Assembly (NCBI GenBank): GCA_013327885.1
Contig: JABUMY010000004.1
Location: 1 to 64,000 of the forward strand
Reading direction: 5' to 3'
Origin: Flavisolibacter longurius
GTDB taxonomy: Bacteria; Bacteroidota; Bacteroidia; Chitinophagales; Chitinophagaceae
Length of the DNA: 64,000 nt
A program made the position numbers and the translations under genes. The notes under the pieces are model-generated. The model ran no database searches. It saw only the letters and a list, made by a program, of their open reading frames with translations, and was not told where the DNA came from. Of this stretch, positions 33,801-41,766 are shown piece by piece (within the stretch, counting starts at the first letter, position 1; each line of letters starts with the position of its first letter).

Positions 33801-34417
33801 GCCAGGGTAATGGCCCTGGCAATTCGACGGATATCTTTCTTTTCCTCTAAGGGAAGTTTCCCATTCCATTTTTGTGGGGCAGCCCAGTAAGGATCTGTGG
33901 TTTGGACCCCTTCCCCTTTCCGGGTAAGGCTGGGATGGGGGCCCAGGTTTTTGTGTTGGTACTCTCCCCCACCGGGGGAGCCGGAGGGGGCCACCGGGCT
34001 ACACTGCTTGATCACGTCCTCGATCATGCCTTCCAGTCCCATTTTGCGACCGTCATCGGGTGAGTAAATACGGGAAATGCCGTATTGGTGCAGCTCGTGG
34101 ATCTCCTGCGGAAGAATGGTACCGCCGCCGCCACCAAAGATCTTGATATGACCGCAGCCGGCTTCGTTCAGCAGGTCCTTCATATACTTGAAAAACTCCA
34201 CGTGTCCGCCCTGGTAAGAGGTAATGGCAATGCCCTGCGCATCTTCTTCGATGGCGCATTCCACGATCTCCTTTACACTGCGGTTGTGTCCCAGGTGAAT
34301 GATCTCGGCGCCTTTGCTCTGCAAAATGCGGCGCATGATATTGATGGCGGCATCGTGGCCATCGAAAAGAGAAGCTGCCGTAACGATGCGGATCTTTTGT
34401 TCTGCTGTGTTATTCAT
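30881..34417 (-). CDS. icmF: Fused acyl-CoA mutase IcmF (isobutyryl-CoA mutase with G-protein chaperone)
   Basis: 1178 residues from the ATG at 34417, supported by a TACCTTTG promoter box at 34436-34443. Order: B12-binding domain (~1-135, '[11 protein letters not shown]'); linker; MeaB-like GTPase (~250-500, Walker A '[12 protein letters not shown]', '[16 protein letters not shown]'); and the mutase barrel (~605-1175, '[19 protein letters not shown]'). This order is that of IcmF, which interconverts isobutyryl- and n-butyryl-CoA or related acyl-CoAs with adenosylcobalamin and repairs its own cofactor loading. The protein is longer than the ~1090 residues I expect; two stretches (~140-170 and ~237-248) are encoded by GC-rich palindromic repeats. 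Cytoplasmic. An octamer-loop terminator follows. Confidence 0.9.
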   Translation of the reverse strand: MNNTAEQKIRIVTAASLFDGHDAAINIMRRILQSKGAEIIHLGHNRSVKEIVECAIEEDAQGIAITSYQGGHVEFFKYMKDLLNEAGCGHIKIFGGGGGTILPQEIHELHQYGISRIYSPDDGRKMGLEGMIEDVIKQCSPVAPSGSPGGGEYQHKNLGPHPSLTRKGEGVQTTDPYWAAPQKWNGKLPLEEKKDIRRIARAITLAEAGQDYSPILQALQNGKPALNKETAQSEASAVGSPSTGGAGEAVLGITGTGGAGKSSVTDEIVRRYLNAFPDKTIAVISVDPSKKKTGGALLGDRIRMNAISSPRAYMRSLATRDSEVALSAHVQDALDICRAAGFDFIILESAGVGQSDASILDYCNLSLYVMTPEYGAASQLEKINMLDYADVIAINKFDKAGALDALHDVRKQYKRNHGLWTAKDEELPVVGTIAAQFNDAGINELFEKLMATLATKTGVQFGAVEQHAHVSDTTTKSQIIPPKRVRYLSEISENNRGYDQWVAEQSAVASKLYQINGVLETVGTEIPYLADMKSLHKNFEEKLHPDCKKLIEAWPELQQQYASAFFEYKVRDKVIKQPLTTTSLSGTRIPKVVLPKYKDWGDILRWQLQENIPGEFPYTAGVFPLKRTEEDPTRMFAGEGGPERTNKRFHYVSQGQPAKRLSTAFDSVTLYGEDPAYRPDIYGKIGNSGVSIATVDDAKKLYSGFDLCDPRTSVSMTINGPAPMLLAFFMNAAIDQQCEKYITENGLWEEVKKVQSQKYAVQSQPSYYNPSYPERLPEGNSGLGLKLLGLSGDEVLPKELYEKLKAEALQQVRGTVQADILKEDQAQNTCIFSTEFALKLMGDVQEYFIDKKVRNFYSVSISGYHIAEAGANPITQLAFTLANGFTYVEYYLSRGMAIDDFAANLSFFFSNGMDPEYSVIGRVARRIWAKAMKGKYKAADRSQKLKYHIQTSGRSLHAQEIDFNDIRTTLQALYAIYDNCNSLHTNAYDEAITTPTEESVRRAMAIQLIINRELGSAKTENFIQGSFLIEELTDLVEEAVLTEFDRITERGGVLGAMERMYQRNKIQEESLHYEHLKHTGELPIVGVNTFLNKNGSPTVLPGEVIRSTKEEKEQQITNLQAFWKRNEEKSEAALQRLKEVAVANGNLFAELMETVKVCSLGQITHALYEVGGQYRRSM
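33673..33707. repeat. GC-rich palindromic repeat, copy A (inside icmF)
   Basis: A 35-base copy of the CCCCTCCGGTGG-type palindrome inside the reading frame, encoding about 12 residues directly before the Walker A motif. Reversed, it aligns closely with the intergenic copy at 51068-51102. Confidence 0.75.
33906..33998. repeat. GC-rich palindromic repeats, copies B1 and B2 (inside icmF)
   Basis: Two adjacent copies (about 33906-33944 and 33961-33998) in the linker between the B12 and GTPase domains. B2 contains CTCCCCCACCGGGGGAG and matches the copy in paaZ at 43224-43254. Together they encode roughly 30 low-complexity residues. Confidence 0.7.
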
Positions 34418-34435
34418 ATAGCGTAATAAACGCCG

Positions 34436-34443
34436 CAAAGGTA
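34436..34443 (-). promoter_or_regulatory. -7 promoter box of icmF
   Basis: TACCTTTG on the reverse strand, a perfect TAnnTTTG. Transcription would begin near 34429, about 12 bases before the ATG at 34417, which supports that start over longer frames. Confidence 0.5.
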
Positions 34444-34963
34444 GGCGAAAACCGCCCGTAAGCCCTGTTGCAGGGAAGTTGGCAAATGATGCATTCACAA
34501 AATTATTTTCCTGCATTTTTCGAAGCAATCCCAGGCCGGGTGCAGGATTTGCGCAAAACCCGAAACGGTGGTACCGTAAAAAGGCGAGAATAAATTCGTA
34601 GATATACTTGCAAGTTTGCGGACTGCACTATATGTTTGCGCTCAGATCAAGACCGTAACACTACGCAACGACCAGTGGACAACCTGAAGAAGCTTACGGA
34701 ACAAAGCAACTGCTCTTTCACACAACATTCCCTGCCGGCCTTCGTTTAAAACAAACAGAAAGGAGCTACCGTAAACAAGTTTTCAGGCCAGCCCGGGAGT
34801 TAAACGCAACTTTTTTATTGTTATACACCTGGTTGTGTAACAAGTAATTATACCTTATTTCTTTGGACGGAAATCAATCCCCACTCCGCAAGAGTCGGGG
34901 ATTTTTTAGATCATTTTGGTTTATATTGTAAACTACTTTACATTCGCATTAGAATGAAATGCT
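34444..34963. other. Intergenic region between icmF and the TonB receptor
   Basis: 520 bases between divergent genes. No protein-coding frame is supported. It holds a terminator-like hairpin at 34876-34907 and a TACATTCG box at 34939-34946 (one base off TAnnTTTG) 17 bases before the TonB receptor ATG. A weak hairpin lies around 34822-34843. An unrecognised small RNA ending at 34907 is possible but not shown. Confidence 0.4.
34876..34907 (+). terminator. Terminator-like hairpin in a gene-free region
   Basis: AATCCCC pairs with GGGGATT, with a short inner CTC/GAG stem, followed by T residues. No gene on this strand lies upstream within the intergenic region, so it may end an unseen small RNA or act as an attenuator before the TonB receptor. 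Confidence 0.6.
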
Positions 34964-37213
34964 ATGAGAGAGATTTTTTTCCTGCTGTTGCTCTTTATTC
35001 AGTTCACCATACTAAAAGCCCAAACGGTTGTCAGCGGTACGGTAAAAGACACCAAGGGCAAGCCGCTGGTTGGTGCTTCCATTACCTTAAAAGATACCTA
35101 CGACGGTGCCACGGCCGATTCGCTCGGTGGCTTTCGGTTTAGCACAACCGAAACCGGCGCCCAAACCCTGGTGGTAACGGCAACGGGTTACAAAACCGCG
35201 GAGCAGGCCATAACGCTTTCGCCTGACCTGCAGCCCATTGCTTTCGCGCTAAAAGAAGAATTCAACGAGATGAAAGCTGTGGTGATCACGGCCGGCACCT
35301 TTGAAGCCAGTGACCGCAAACGGGCAGCTGTGGTGTTAACCTCGCTGGATGTGGTGACCACTGCCAGCGCCAACGGCGATGTGACCGGCGCCCTGAAAAC
35401 CCTGCCCGGCGCCCAGCAGGTAGGCGAAGCGGAAGGCTTGTTTGTTCGCGGCGGTACGGCCGCCGAAACCAAGATCTTTATTGATGGTACGCTGGTCAAT
35501 CGCTTCTTTTTTCAGTCGGGGCCCAACATTGCCGGTTATGGTCGTTTTAATCCTTTTCTTTTCAAGGGAACGGTTTTCAGCACTGGCGGTTATTCGGCCC
35601 TGTACGGGCAGGCGCTTTCTTCGGCTGTTATTCTTGAGTCCATCGACCTGCCGGAGCAAACCTCCGCCACCATTGGCGCCACGGTGCTGAGTGGCGATGT
35701 GGGCTACCAGAAGCTGAACAAAAAGAAAACAGCTTCGTGGGGCATCAATTACAACTACACCAACCTGGGATTGGCCTTTGGTCTCATAGAGCAGAAGCAG
35801 GACTATTTTAAAGTGCCCACTATCCACAATGCCGAAGGCAATTTCCGCATCAAAACATCAGCTTCGGGCATGCTGAAATATTATGGTGTGTTCAGTTCCA
35901 ACCAGCTTGGCTTTACGGTACCCAGCATCGATACCCTGGGTTACCGCGATAAGTTTGGCTTGAAAAATACTTACCACTACCACAACCTTTCTTACAAAGA
36001 CCGCCTGGGCAGCCAGTGGAAATTTGCCGCCGGTGTTTCGTACACCAACAGCAAGGATAACATCAACGGGGCGTTGCAGGACGAAACCAAAAAAGAAGTG
36101 GTGCTGAATGGCCTTGAGTTTAAGAATTTTGGCCTAGACAGAACCGGCCGTTACCTCAATGCCAAGCTGGTGCTCGACCGCCGGCTGCGTGGCCTGAGTG
36201 CCCTGCGCTTTGGTGCGGAATACAATCACAGCAGCGATCCGTCCACTTATATCGATTATAACAACAACCGCTATGGTGGTACGCTGAACCAGCACATTTC
36301 TTCCCTGTTTGCCGAGTCGGATATTTATATAACCAACGCTATCGCGGCCAAGGTGGGCGGACGAGCCGAATACTCGTCTTACCTCAAAAGAACCAACATG
36401 GCACCGCGTGCCTCGCTGGCCTACAAAACCGGTAAGGAAAGCCAGGCTTCGTTTGCCTACGGCGTTTTTTACCAAAACCCCGAAACGCAGTACCTGCCTG
36501 CCACCTCGCCCCTGAATTTTTCAAAGGCCACGCATTATATTGCCAACTACCAAAAAACTACGGCACTGCAGGTGTTCAGAGCCGAAGTGTTTTACAAAAA
36601 ATACGGCGCCCTGCTGAAAACAACACCTGTAGCTGGAAGGGATGGTGTGGCTGCCGGCAACAGTGGTTTTGGTGATGCAAGAGGCATCGAATTTTTTTGG
36701 CGGGATAAGAGGAGCATCAAAAATTTTGACTACTGGATCTCTTACTCTTACCTGGATACCGAACGTGACTTCCTGAATTTTCCTTTTGCCATCCGTCCCA
36801 ACTTTGCCGCCAAGCACACAGCTTCGCTGGTGGCCAAAAAATTTGTGTTGCCCTGGAAGACGCAGTTCAACGCATCGTACAATTTTGCCAGCAGCCGGCC
36901 TTATTACAACATTGTGGCCAGCAACGGTGCCTACAAATTCACCGACAGGGGCGAAGTGCCCGACCTGCACAATGTGAGCTTTAGCCTGAACTACATCCCC
37001 AGCATTGGAAAAGAAGGGGCCAAATCATTTGTGGTGTACGTGCTTTCGGTAAACAATGTGCTGAACCTGAAACAAACCTACGGTTACCAGTTTTCGTATA
37101 ATGGTTACCGTAAGGAAGCCATTGTGCCGCCATCGAGGATGTTTGTTTTTATCGGAGCCTTCTTTTCTTTCGGTATCGACCGCACCCAGGACGCCATCAA
37201 CAATAACCTTTAA
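34964..37213 (+). CDS. TonB-dependent receptor with carboxypeptidase-like N-domain
   Basis: 749 residues with a signal peptide (MREIFFLLLLFIQFTILKAQ). A CarboxypepD_reg-like domain (~22-105, 'VSGTVKDTKGKPLVGASITL') precedes a plug domain (~120-230, 'LKTLPGAQQVGEAEGLFVRGG', 'TKIFIDGTLV') and a beta barrel ending near 'RMFVFIGAFFSFGI'. It is shorter than SusC proteins and has no SusD neighbour, so it probably imports a metal complex, cofactor or small ligand, or serves export-linked functions. The genes that follow on the same strand encode a 2TM protein and a secreted TPR-like protein. A degenerate repeat starts right after the stop. Confidence 0.88.
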   Translation: MREIFFLLLLFIQFTILKAQTVVSGTVKDTKGKPLVGASITLKDTYDGATADSLGGFRFSTTETGAQTLVVTATGYKTAEQAITLSPDLQPIAFALKEEFNEMKAVVITAGTFEASDRKRAAVVLTSLDVVTTASANGDVTGALKTLPGAQQVGEAEGLFVRGGTAAETKIFIDGTLVNRFFFQSGPNIAGYGRFNPFLFKGTVFSTGGYSALYGQALSSAVILESIDLPEQTSATIGATVLSGDVGYQKLNKKKTASWGINYNYTNLGLAFGLIEQKQDYFKVPTIHNAEGNFRIKTSASGMLKYYGVFSSNQLGFTVPSIDTLGYRDKFGLKNTYHYHNLSYKDRLGSQWKFAAGVSYTNSKDNINGALQDETKKEVVLNGLEFKNFGLDRTGRYLNAKLVLDRRLRGLSALRFGAEYNHSSDPSTYIDYNNNRYGGTLNQHISSLFAESDIYITNAIAAKVGGRAEYSSYLKRTNMAPRASLAYKTGKESQASFAYGVFYQNPETQYLPATSPLNFSKATHYIANYQKTTALQVFRAEVFYKKYGALLKTTPVAGRDGVAAGNSGFGDARGIEFFWRDKRSIKNFDYWISYSYLDTERDFLNFPFAIRPNFAAKHTASLVAKKFVLPWKTQFNASYNFASSRPYYNIVASNGAYKFTDRGEVPDLHNVSFSLNYIPSIGKEGAKSFVVYVLSVNNVLNLKQTYGYQFSYNGYRKEAIVPPSRMFVFIGAFFSFGIDRTQDAINNNL

Positions 37214-37326
37214 CCGGACAGGGAACGACAGGAACAAACGTCAGACGTCAAACGAGAAACGAGAGACGTCAAACGGGGAAAGAGCAAACATCGAACATCA
37301 AACATCGAACAATAAACCACAAACCT
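37214..37326. repeat. Two degenerate repeat families after a stop codon
   Basis: 37214-37276 carries the AACGTCAGACGTCAAACGAGA family also seen at 29454-29631. 37285-37326 carries ATCGAACATCAAAC-type words, the reverse complement of the family at 52207-52275. The stretch fills the whole gap between the TonB receptor stop and the 2TM gene. Confidence 0.7.
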
Positions 37327-37332
37327 TTACAC

Positions 37333-37632
37333 ATGACTTACGAACAACCGCCAAATGGAAAAGACCCCATACTTTGGGACATTGCCAAAAAACGGGCTTC
37401 TTTTAAATCGCACCTGGTTACGTACATTGTTATCAATGCTTTTTTATGGACGCTTTGGTACCTAACCGGTGGTCGCGACTACAACAGGGGACTGCCCTGG
37501 CCTGTATGGCCGGCATTGGGTTGGGGCATTGGCCTTGCCTTTCATTATTTCGGTGCGTATGTAACCGATGGCCGCAATGCAATTGAAAAAGAATATCAAA
37601 AATTAGAAACCAAAAAAAATCAACCATCATGA
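37333..37632 (+). CDS. 2TM domain protein
   Basis: 99 residues. Matches the 2TM family: an N-terminal amphipathic stretch ('WDIAKKRASFKSHLVTYIVI'), two membrane helices around 'INAFLWTLWYLTGG' and 'PVWPALGWGIGLAFHYFGAY', and a charged C-terminal helix. In other Bacteroidota this domain is found alone or fused to LytTR regulators; its role is unknown. The stop overlaps the next start as ATGA, so translation is probably coupled. Confidence 0.85.
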   Translation: MTYEQPPNGKDPILWDIAKKRASFKSHLVTYIVINAFLWTLWYLTGGRDYNRGLPWPVWPALGWGIGLAFHYFGAYVTDGRNAIEKEYQKLETKKNQPS

Positions 37633-38279
37633 AAAAGGTTTTGTTTCTCCTGGCGCTTCTTTTCAGTACCACTGTGCTTTTGGCGCAAAGCGAAAAATTT
37701 GTAAAGGCCATGCAGGACAAAGTGGTGGCCGTGGACTCTGTGCGCAGCACCGCCGAACTGCTGGCGCTTTCTGCCGCCTTTGAGCGCATTGGCGATGCCG
37801 AAAAAACGCAATGGTTGCCCTACTATTACGCAGCCCTGGCCCAGGTAAATGCTGCGTACATGCAAGGCATGGAAAACCTGAATCCGGCAAAAGTAGATCC
37901 CATGGCCGACAAAGCCGAAGCCCTGCTGACAAAGGCCGAAGCCAATGTGCAAAAGAACTCCGAAATTTTTGTGCTGAAGAAAATGATCGCATCGCTGCGC
38001 ATGATGGGCGACCCGATGAACCGCTGGCAAACCTATGGCCCGGTGGCAACCGAAGCCCTGCAAACTGCCAAGGCGATGGACCCCAACAACCCAAGGGTGT
38101 TTTTGCTGGAAGCGCAGGATAAATTTTTTACGCCGGAGCAATTTGGCGGCAGCAAGGCCGAAGCCAAAAAGCTGTTTGAGGAAGCCCTGAAAAAATACGA
38201 AACCTTTAAGCCGGCCACACCGCTGGACCCCACTTGGGGGAAGCCAACAGCCGTTTATTTTTTAGGACAGATCAAGTAG
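37629..38279 (+). CDS. Secreted TPR-like helical protein
   Basis: 216 residues with a Sec signal (MKKVLFLLALLFSTTVLLAQ). The mature part is helical with a TPR-like rhythm ('FERIGDAEKTQWLPYYYAALA', 'ALLTKAEANVQKNSEIF', 'ALQTAKAMDPNNPRVFLLEA', 'AKKLFEEALKKYETF'). It probably acts in the periplasm as an adaptor. It overlaps the 2TM gene by four bases, and both follow the TonB receptor, so a three-gene functional unit is plausible. A long GTGA-type hairpin follows 17 bases after the stop. Confidence 0.75.
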   Translation: MKKVLFLLALLFSTTVLLAQSEKFVKAMQDKVVAVDSVRSTAELLALSAAFERIGDAEKTQWLPYYYAALAQVNAAYMQGMENLNPAKVDPMADKAEALLTKAEANVQKNSEIFVLKKMIASLRMMGDPMNRWQTYGPVATEALQTAKAMDPNNPRVFLLEAQDKFFTPEQFGGSKAEAKKLFEEALKKYETFKPATPLDPTWGKPTAVYFLGQIK

Positions 38280-38296
38280 CCAACGCACAGAGCCTT

Positions 38297-38375
38297 TTGG
38301 TGAGCGGTGAGTAGTGAATGGTGAGTGAAAGACATCGCAAACTCACCACTGACATTCACCACTCACCAACTTGTT
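38297..38375 (+). terminator. Low-complexity hairpin terminator (GTGAGT family)
   Basis: Arms 38297-38326 and 38341-38369 are imperfect reverse complements (about 25 of 30 positions pair) with a 14-base loop, followed by TTGTTTTT. Both arms are made of GTGAGT/GTGAATG words like those at 18698-18741. Confidence 0.7.
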
Positions 38376-38379
38376 TTTC

Positions 38380-38404
38380 GAATACGGCTTATCTTGCCGT
38401 ATTC
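38380..38404 (+). promoter_or_regulatory. Hairpin in the leader of the next membrane gene
   Basis: Perfect 9-bp stem GAATACGGC / GCCGTATTC with a 7-base loop, ending 19 bases before the ATG at 38424. It could be a palindromic operator for the winged-helix protein encoded two genes downstream (inference) or an RNA hairpin. Confidence 0.4.
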
Positions 38405-38423
38405 GTCTCAATGAAAGAAACCC

Positions 38424-39023
38424 ATGGAAGAAAACTTCTCGCCGCAGCAAAGCCTGCAACTGATTGAAAGCATGATCAAAAAAGTGCGGAATGATATCAG
38501 TGAAAATCGCTTCCATTTTTTGTTTTGGGGCTGGATCACCTTCCTGGCCTTGCTGACCCAGTTTTTTCTGAAAGTGATTGTGCAGTACCGCCATCATTAT
38601 CTGGTGTGGATCTGCGTAGTGCCTGCGGTTATTGTTACTATCATTTATTCCAATCGCCGTCATGGTAAAAGCGTCAGCACCTATGTCGGCGACAGCATGA
38701 AATACCTTTGGATGGGTATCGGTATCTCGTTTTTTGTCTTGAGCTTTATCATCAGCAAAACACCCGGCGGCTGGCTGATTGCGTATCCCTTTTTTATTCT
38801 TTTTTATGGCTTGGGTACGTTTATCAGCGGTATGTTCCTGAAGTTCCGGCCACTGGTCATTGGCGGCATTTTCAATTGGCTGCTGGCCTGTGTTTGCGTG
38901 TTGCTGCCCTACGATTACCAGTTACTGGTTTCGGCCGTTGCTATCCTTACCAGCTATATTATTCCCGGCCATATTATTCAAAAACCAATTGCCGAAACAC
39001 ATGGGAGAAAAACAGTTGAATGA
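38424..39023 (+). CDS. Polytopic membrane protein, paralogue 1
   Basis: 199 residues. A cytoplasmic N-terminus with 'SLQLIESMIKKVRNDIS' precedes about five membrane helices starting at 'FHFLFWGWITFLALL'. The end reads 'LTSYIIPGHII'. The next gene encodes a protein with the same plan ('SLQLIEQMINMAKKEQ', 'WGWILFLASLL', 'VLVGYIIPGHL'), so the two are tandem paralogues and probably form a heteromer. No catalytic motif and no family name recognised. The two genes and the following winged-helix gene overlap, implying one transcript. Confidence 0.75.
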   Translation: MEENFSPQQSLQLIESMIKKVRNDISENRFHFLFWGWITFLALLTQFFLKVIVQYRHHYLVWICVVPAVIVTIIYSNRRHGKSVSTYVGDSMKYLWMGIGISFFVLSFIISKTPGGWLIAYPFFILFYGLGTFISGMFLKFRPLVIGGIFNWLLACVCVLLPYDYQLLVSAVAILTSYIIPGHIIQKPIAETHGRKTVE

Positions 39024-39663
39024 GCGGGAGAGCCTGCAGTTGATCGAGCAGATGATCAACATGGCCAAAAAAGAACAGCGGGACGACGGGCGGGGCTGGA
39101 TCCTTTGGGGATGGATTCTGTTCTTGGCCTCGTTGCTTACCGTGGCCAACATCCGGTTTCATTGGTTTGAGACCTTTTTCTTCTGGAATGCCTTCGGGGT
39201 GGTGACCATCCTGATCTTTATTTACGAAGTGGTTTCTGCCAGGCTGCTGAAGCGCACCGACAGGGTTAAGACCTATACGGCTGATTTTTTCACCCGGTTG
39301 AACGGAGGGTTTTTTATCTGCCTGTTCTTTATCGTGGTGGCCATTAACGTGGGCAGTCGTGCCATCGGTGCAAAATACGGTGCAGGCAACATGATCTTTG
39401 TCAACATTGGCTTTGCTCTGCTTATCAACCTCTATGCGTTTTGGATCCTGATCTATGGCACGGCACTGAATTTTAAACCATCGGTATATGGTGCCTACGG
39501 TGCCTGGGCCTTTGGCATTGTGGCTTTGTTTGTGCAGGACTTTGAACAGGTAATGTGGTTGCAGGCCGGTGCTGTACTGGTTGGCTACATTATCCCCGGT
39601 CACCTGGCCAGCCGCGAGTTTAAACGACTAAAACGAGAGGATAAAGTACCCATCGGTGTTTAA
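39001..39663 (+). CDS. Polytopic membrane protein, paralogue 2
   Basis: 220 residues from the ATG at 39001, inside the end of paralogue 1 (23-base overlap); longer upstream frames lie wholly within that gene and are rejected. It has the same plan as paralogue 1: an N-terminal 'ESLQLIEQMINMAKKEQRDD', then 'GWILWGWILFLASLL' and about five helices, ending 'GYIIPGHLASREFKRLKRED' with a basic tail. Its stop overlaps the GTG start of the winged-helix gene. Possibly a membrane sensor or sequestering partner of that regulator (inference). Confidence 0.75.
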   Translation: MGEKQLNERESLQLIEQMINMAKKEQRDDGRGWILWGWILFLASLLTVANIRFHWFETFFFWNAFGVVTILIFIYEVVSARLLKRTDRVKTYTADFFTRLNGGFFICLFFIVVAINVGSRAIGAKYGAGNMIFVNIGFALLINLYAFWILIYGTALNFKPSVYGAYGAWAFGIVALFVQDFEQVMWLQAGAVLVGYIIPGHLASREFKRLKREDKVPIGV

Positions 39664-39940
39664 AGAACTGGATCCCATATTGCATTCGCAGCTACGCCTT
39701 GCCGTTATGTCGCTCCTCATTGGTGTGAAGGAAGCCGAATTCACCTTCCTCAGAGAAAAGACCACCGCAACGGCCGGCAACCTGAGCGTGCAGATCCAAA
39801 AGCTCAAAGAGGCTGGTTACATTGAAGTGCAAAAACAGTTCAAAGACAACTATCCCCAAACCATCTGCCGCATTACCGCCAAAGGCGTAGATGCCTTTGA
39901 GACCTATGTGAAGGCTTTACAGAGCTATATACAGAAATGA
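39656..39940 (+). CDS. Winged-helix transcriptional regulator
   Basis: 94 residues from a GTG at 39656 that overlaps the preceding stop by eight bases. It is a MarR-like winged helix: 'LHSQLRLAVMSLLIGVKEAEFTFLRE', recognition region 'TAGNLSVQIQKLKEAGYIEVQK' and a wing with 'TICRITAKGVDAFETY'. This is the compact single-domain type found in Bacteroidota next to membrane-protein genes. It may regulate its own operon and the ABC transporter genes that start 67 bases downstream. Confidence 0.82.
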   Translation: MFKELDPILHSQLRLAVMSLLIGVKEAEFTFLREKTTATAGNLSVQIQKLKEAGYIEVQKQFKDNYPQTICRITAKGVDAFETYVKALQSYIQK

Positions 39941-39994
39941 TCAAACAAGCGCCAACAACCCTGTTAATAGCCTTCCGTCCTACCGATCCTGGCC

Positions 39995-40002
39995 TACATT
40001 TG
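39995..40002 (+). promoter_or_regulatory. -7 promoter box before the ABC ATPase gene
   Basis: TACATTTG, a perfect TAnnTTTG, only five bases before the ATG at 40008. If used, the mRNA would start at or near the start codon (leaderless). Confidence 0.45.
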
Positions 40003-40007
40003 TTTGG

Positions 40008-40940
40008 ATGACTTCTCTCATTGAAGTAAGCAACCTTACAAAAAAGTTCAAAGATCTCACCGCAGTGGATGGCCTTTCCTTTTCTGTACCGAAAGGAGTG
40101 GTGTATGGCTTCCTGGGGCAGAACGGTGCCGGAAAGTCCACCACCATCCGGATGCTGCTCACCCTCATCCGGCCTACTTCGGGACAGATTTCTATCTTGG
40201 GCAAACCGCTTGCAAACCACCGCAACGAGATCCTGCAGCAAGTGGGCGCCATCATCGAAAAGCCTGACCTGTACAACTATCTTTCTGCGCTGGACAATAT
40301 CCGAATCATGGCCCGGTTAAGCGGCCTGCATCCCTCCAAAGAATCGCTGTTTCTACACCTCGACAGGGTAGGCCTGAAAGACCGGGCTTTGAGCAAGGTG
40401 AAAACCTTTTCGCAGGGCATGAAGCAGCGCCTGGGCATTGCCTGTGCGCTGGTGCACAACCCGCAACTCATCATCCTGGATGAACCTACCAACGGCCTCG
40501 ATCCGCAGGGCATTGCCGATGTGCGCAACCTGGTTTTGCAGCTAAGCCGCGACGAAGGCAAAACGGTGTTTGTTTCCTCGCACCTGCTGAGCGAAATTGA
40601 AATGATAGCCGATGCCATGCTGATCATTGACCGGGGCAAAAAAGTGGCAGAAGGCAGCGTGGCTACGTTACTCAACCCTTCCGATACACTTGTGCACCTG
40701 GATACCGCCAACAATAGCGCTACCAAATTGTTGTTGGCAGAAAGCCGGTGGCAGGACTTTCTGCAGGAAAGTGATGAAGGCATCCTGCTGAAAATGCACC
40801 GCCAGCATGTGCCGGAACTGAATGCCTTTCTGGTGCAAAACGGCGTGGCTGTTTTTTCGCTGCACGCCAGGCATTCGCTGGAAGATTATTTTTTATCATT
40901 GACAACGCCCAATCAGCATGTGGCAGCTTACACGGATTGA
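40008..40940 (+). CDS. ABC transporter ATP-binding protein
   Basis: 310 residues. Complete ATPase: Walker A 'GQNGAGKSTTIRM', signature 'FSQGMKQRLGIA', Walker B 'LIILDEPTNGLDPQG', and switch His in 'TVFVSSHLLSE'. A C-terminal ~80-residue extension follows, as in gliding/antibiotic-type ABC-2 exporters. It works with the permease encoded next, with which it overlaps by 23 bases. The transported substrate is not evident. Cytoplasmic face of the inner membrane. Confidence 0.92.
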   Translation: MTSLIEVSNLTKKFKDLTAVDGLSFSVPKGVVYGFLGQNGAGKSTTIRMLLTLIRPTSGQISILGKPLANHRNEILQQVGAIIEKPDLYNYLSALDNIRIMARLSGLHPSKESLFLHLDRVGLKDRALSKVKTFSQGMKQRLGIACALVHNPQLIILDEPTNGLDPQGIADVRNLVLQLSRDEGKTVFVSSHLLSEIEMIADAMLIIDRGKKVAEGSVATLLNPSDTLVHLDTANNSATKLLLAESRWQDFLQESDEGILLKMHRQHVPELNAFLVQNGVAVFSLHARHSLEDYFLSLTTPNQHVAAYTD

Positions 40941-41757
40941 ACTCTTTAAAATATTTCGGAAGCCACGCACCTATATTGCGTTTGCTGCCATTGGTCTTAT
41001 TATCCTACTCATTCAACTGGCCATGTATGCCGATGGTGAGCAGTACCTCGAATTCATGCTGCAGAACATCAACGCCGCCTTTGACATCGAGGGAAAAAAA
41101 CTGAACGGCTATTTTATCTTTTACCTCATCCTGCATACGCTGCTGGTACATGTGCCTCTCCTGATTTGCCTGGTGGCCGGCGATGCTGTAGCCGGAGAGG
41201 CTAATATGGGCACGCTGCGCCTTGTGCTTACCAAGCCGGTGAGCCGTACGCAATGGATGCTGGGAAAATTTTTGGCTTCAGCTATTTACACCCTTCTCTT
41301 GCTTACGTTCATGGCGGTGCTGGGTCTTTTAGGCTCCATGGCCTTGTTTGGCGTCAGTGACCTGATGGTGCAAAAAAGCGATGTGTTTATCCTGCTCGAT
41401 CAAAACGATGTGCTCTGGCGTTATGCGGCCGCGTACGGCTTTGCAGCCCTGTCGATGATCACTGTAGCGGCGCTGGCGTTTTTGTTTTCGGTGTTTGCCG
41501 ATAACTCCATCGGACCGATCATCGGCGCCATGAGCGTAGTGATTGTATGCACCATTTTAACCTCTATGGACATACCTGTTTTTTATGCGCTGAAGCCTTA
41601 CCTGTTTACCAACCACATGCTCAACTGGAAAGGATTTTTTGACCAGCCGGTGGATGTGCGGGAAGTGTTAAAGTCGGCGCTGGTGCTGGTTTTTCACATT
41701 GTTCTTTTTGTTTCTTTGGCTGTGTGGGCCTTTCGTAAAAAAGATATTTTATCCTAA
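40918..41757 (+). CDS. ABC-2 type permease
   Basis: 279 residues, six membrane helices. N-terminal 'WQLTRIELFKIFRKPRTYIAF' is typical of ABC-2 permeases, followed by 'AGDAVAGEANMGTLRLVLTKPVSRTQWMLGKF', read here in parts, which is the hallmark of copper/Nos-type and drug-type ABC-2 families. It pairs with the ATPase upstream (23-base overlap) and is directly followed by a LolA-like gene, suggesting a role in envelope maintenance or lipid/lipoprotein handling (inference). Confidence 0.88.
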   Translation: MWQLTRIELFKIFRKPRTYIAFAAIGLIILLIQLAMYADGEQYLEFMLQNINAAFDIEGKKLNGYFIFYLILHTLLVHVPLLICLVAGDAVAGEANMGTLRLVLTKPVSRTQWMLGKFLASAIYTLLLLTFMAVLGLLGSMALFGVSDLMVQKSDVFILLDQNDVLWRYAAAYGFAALSMITVAALAFLFSVFADNSIGPIIGAMSVVIVCTILTSMDIPVFYALKPYLFTNHMLNWKGFFDQPVDVREVLKSALVLVFHIVLFVSLAVWAFRKKDILS

Positions 41758-41766
41758 ATGCATGCT

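Noticed and set aside
34444-34907. Small RNA ending at the hairpin at 34876-34907
   Set aside because: No promoter with good consensus or conserved structure could be found upstream, so it is not called as a gene.
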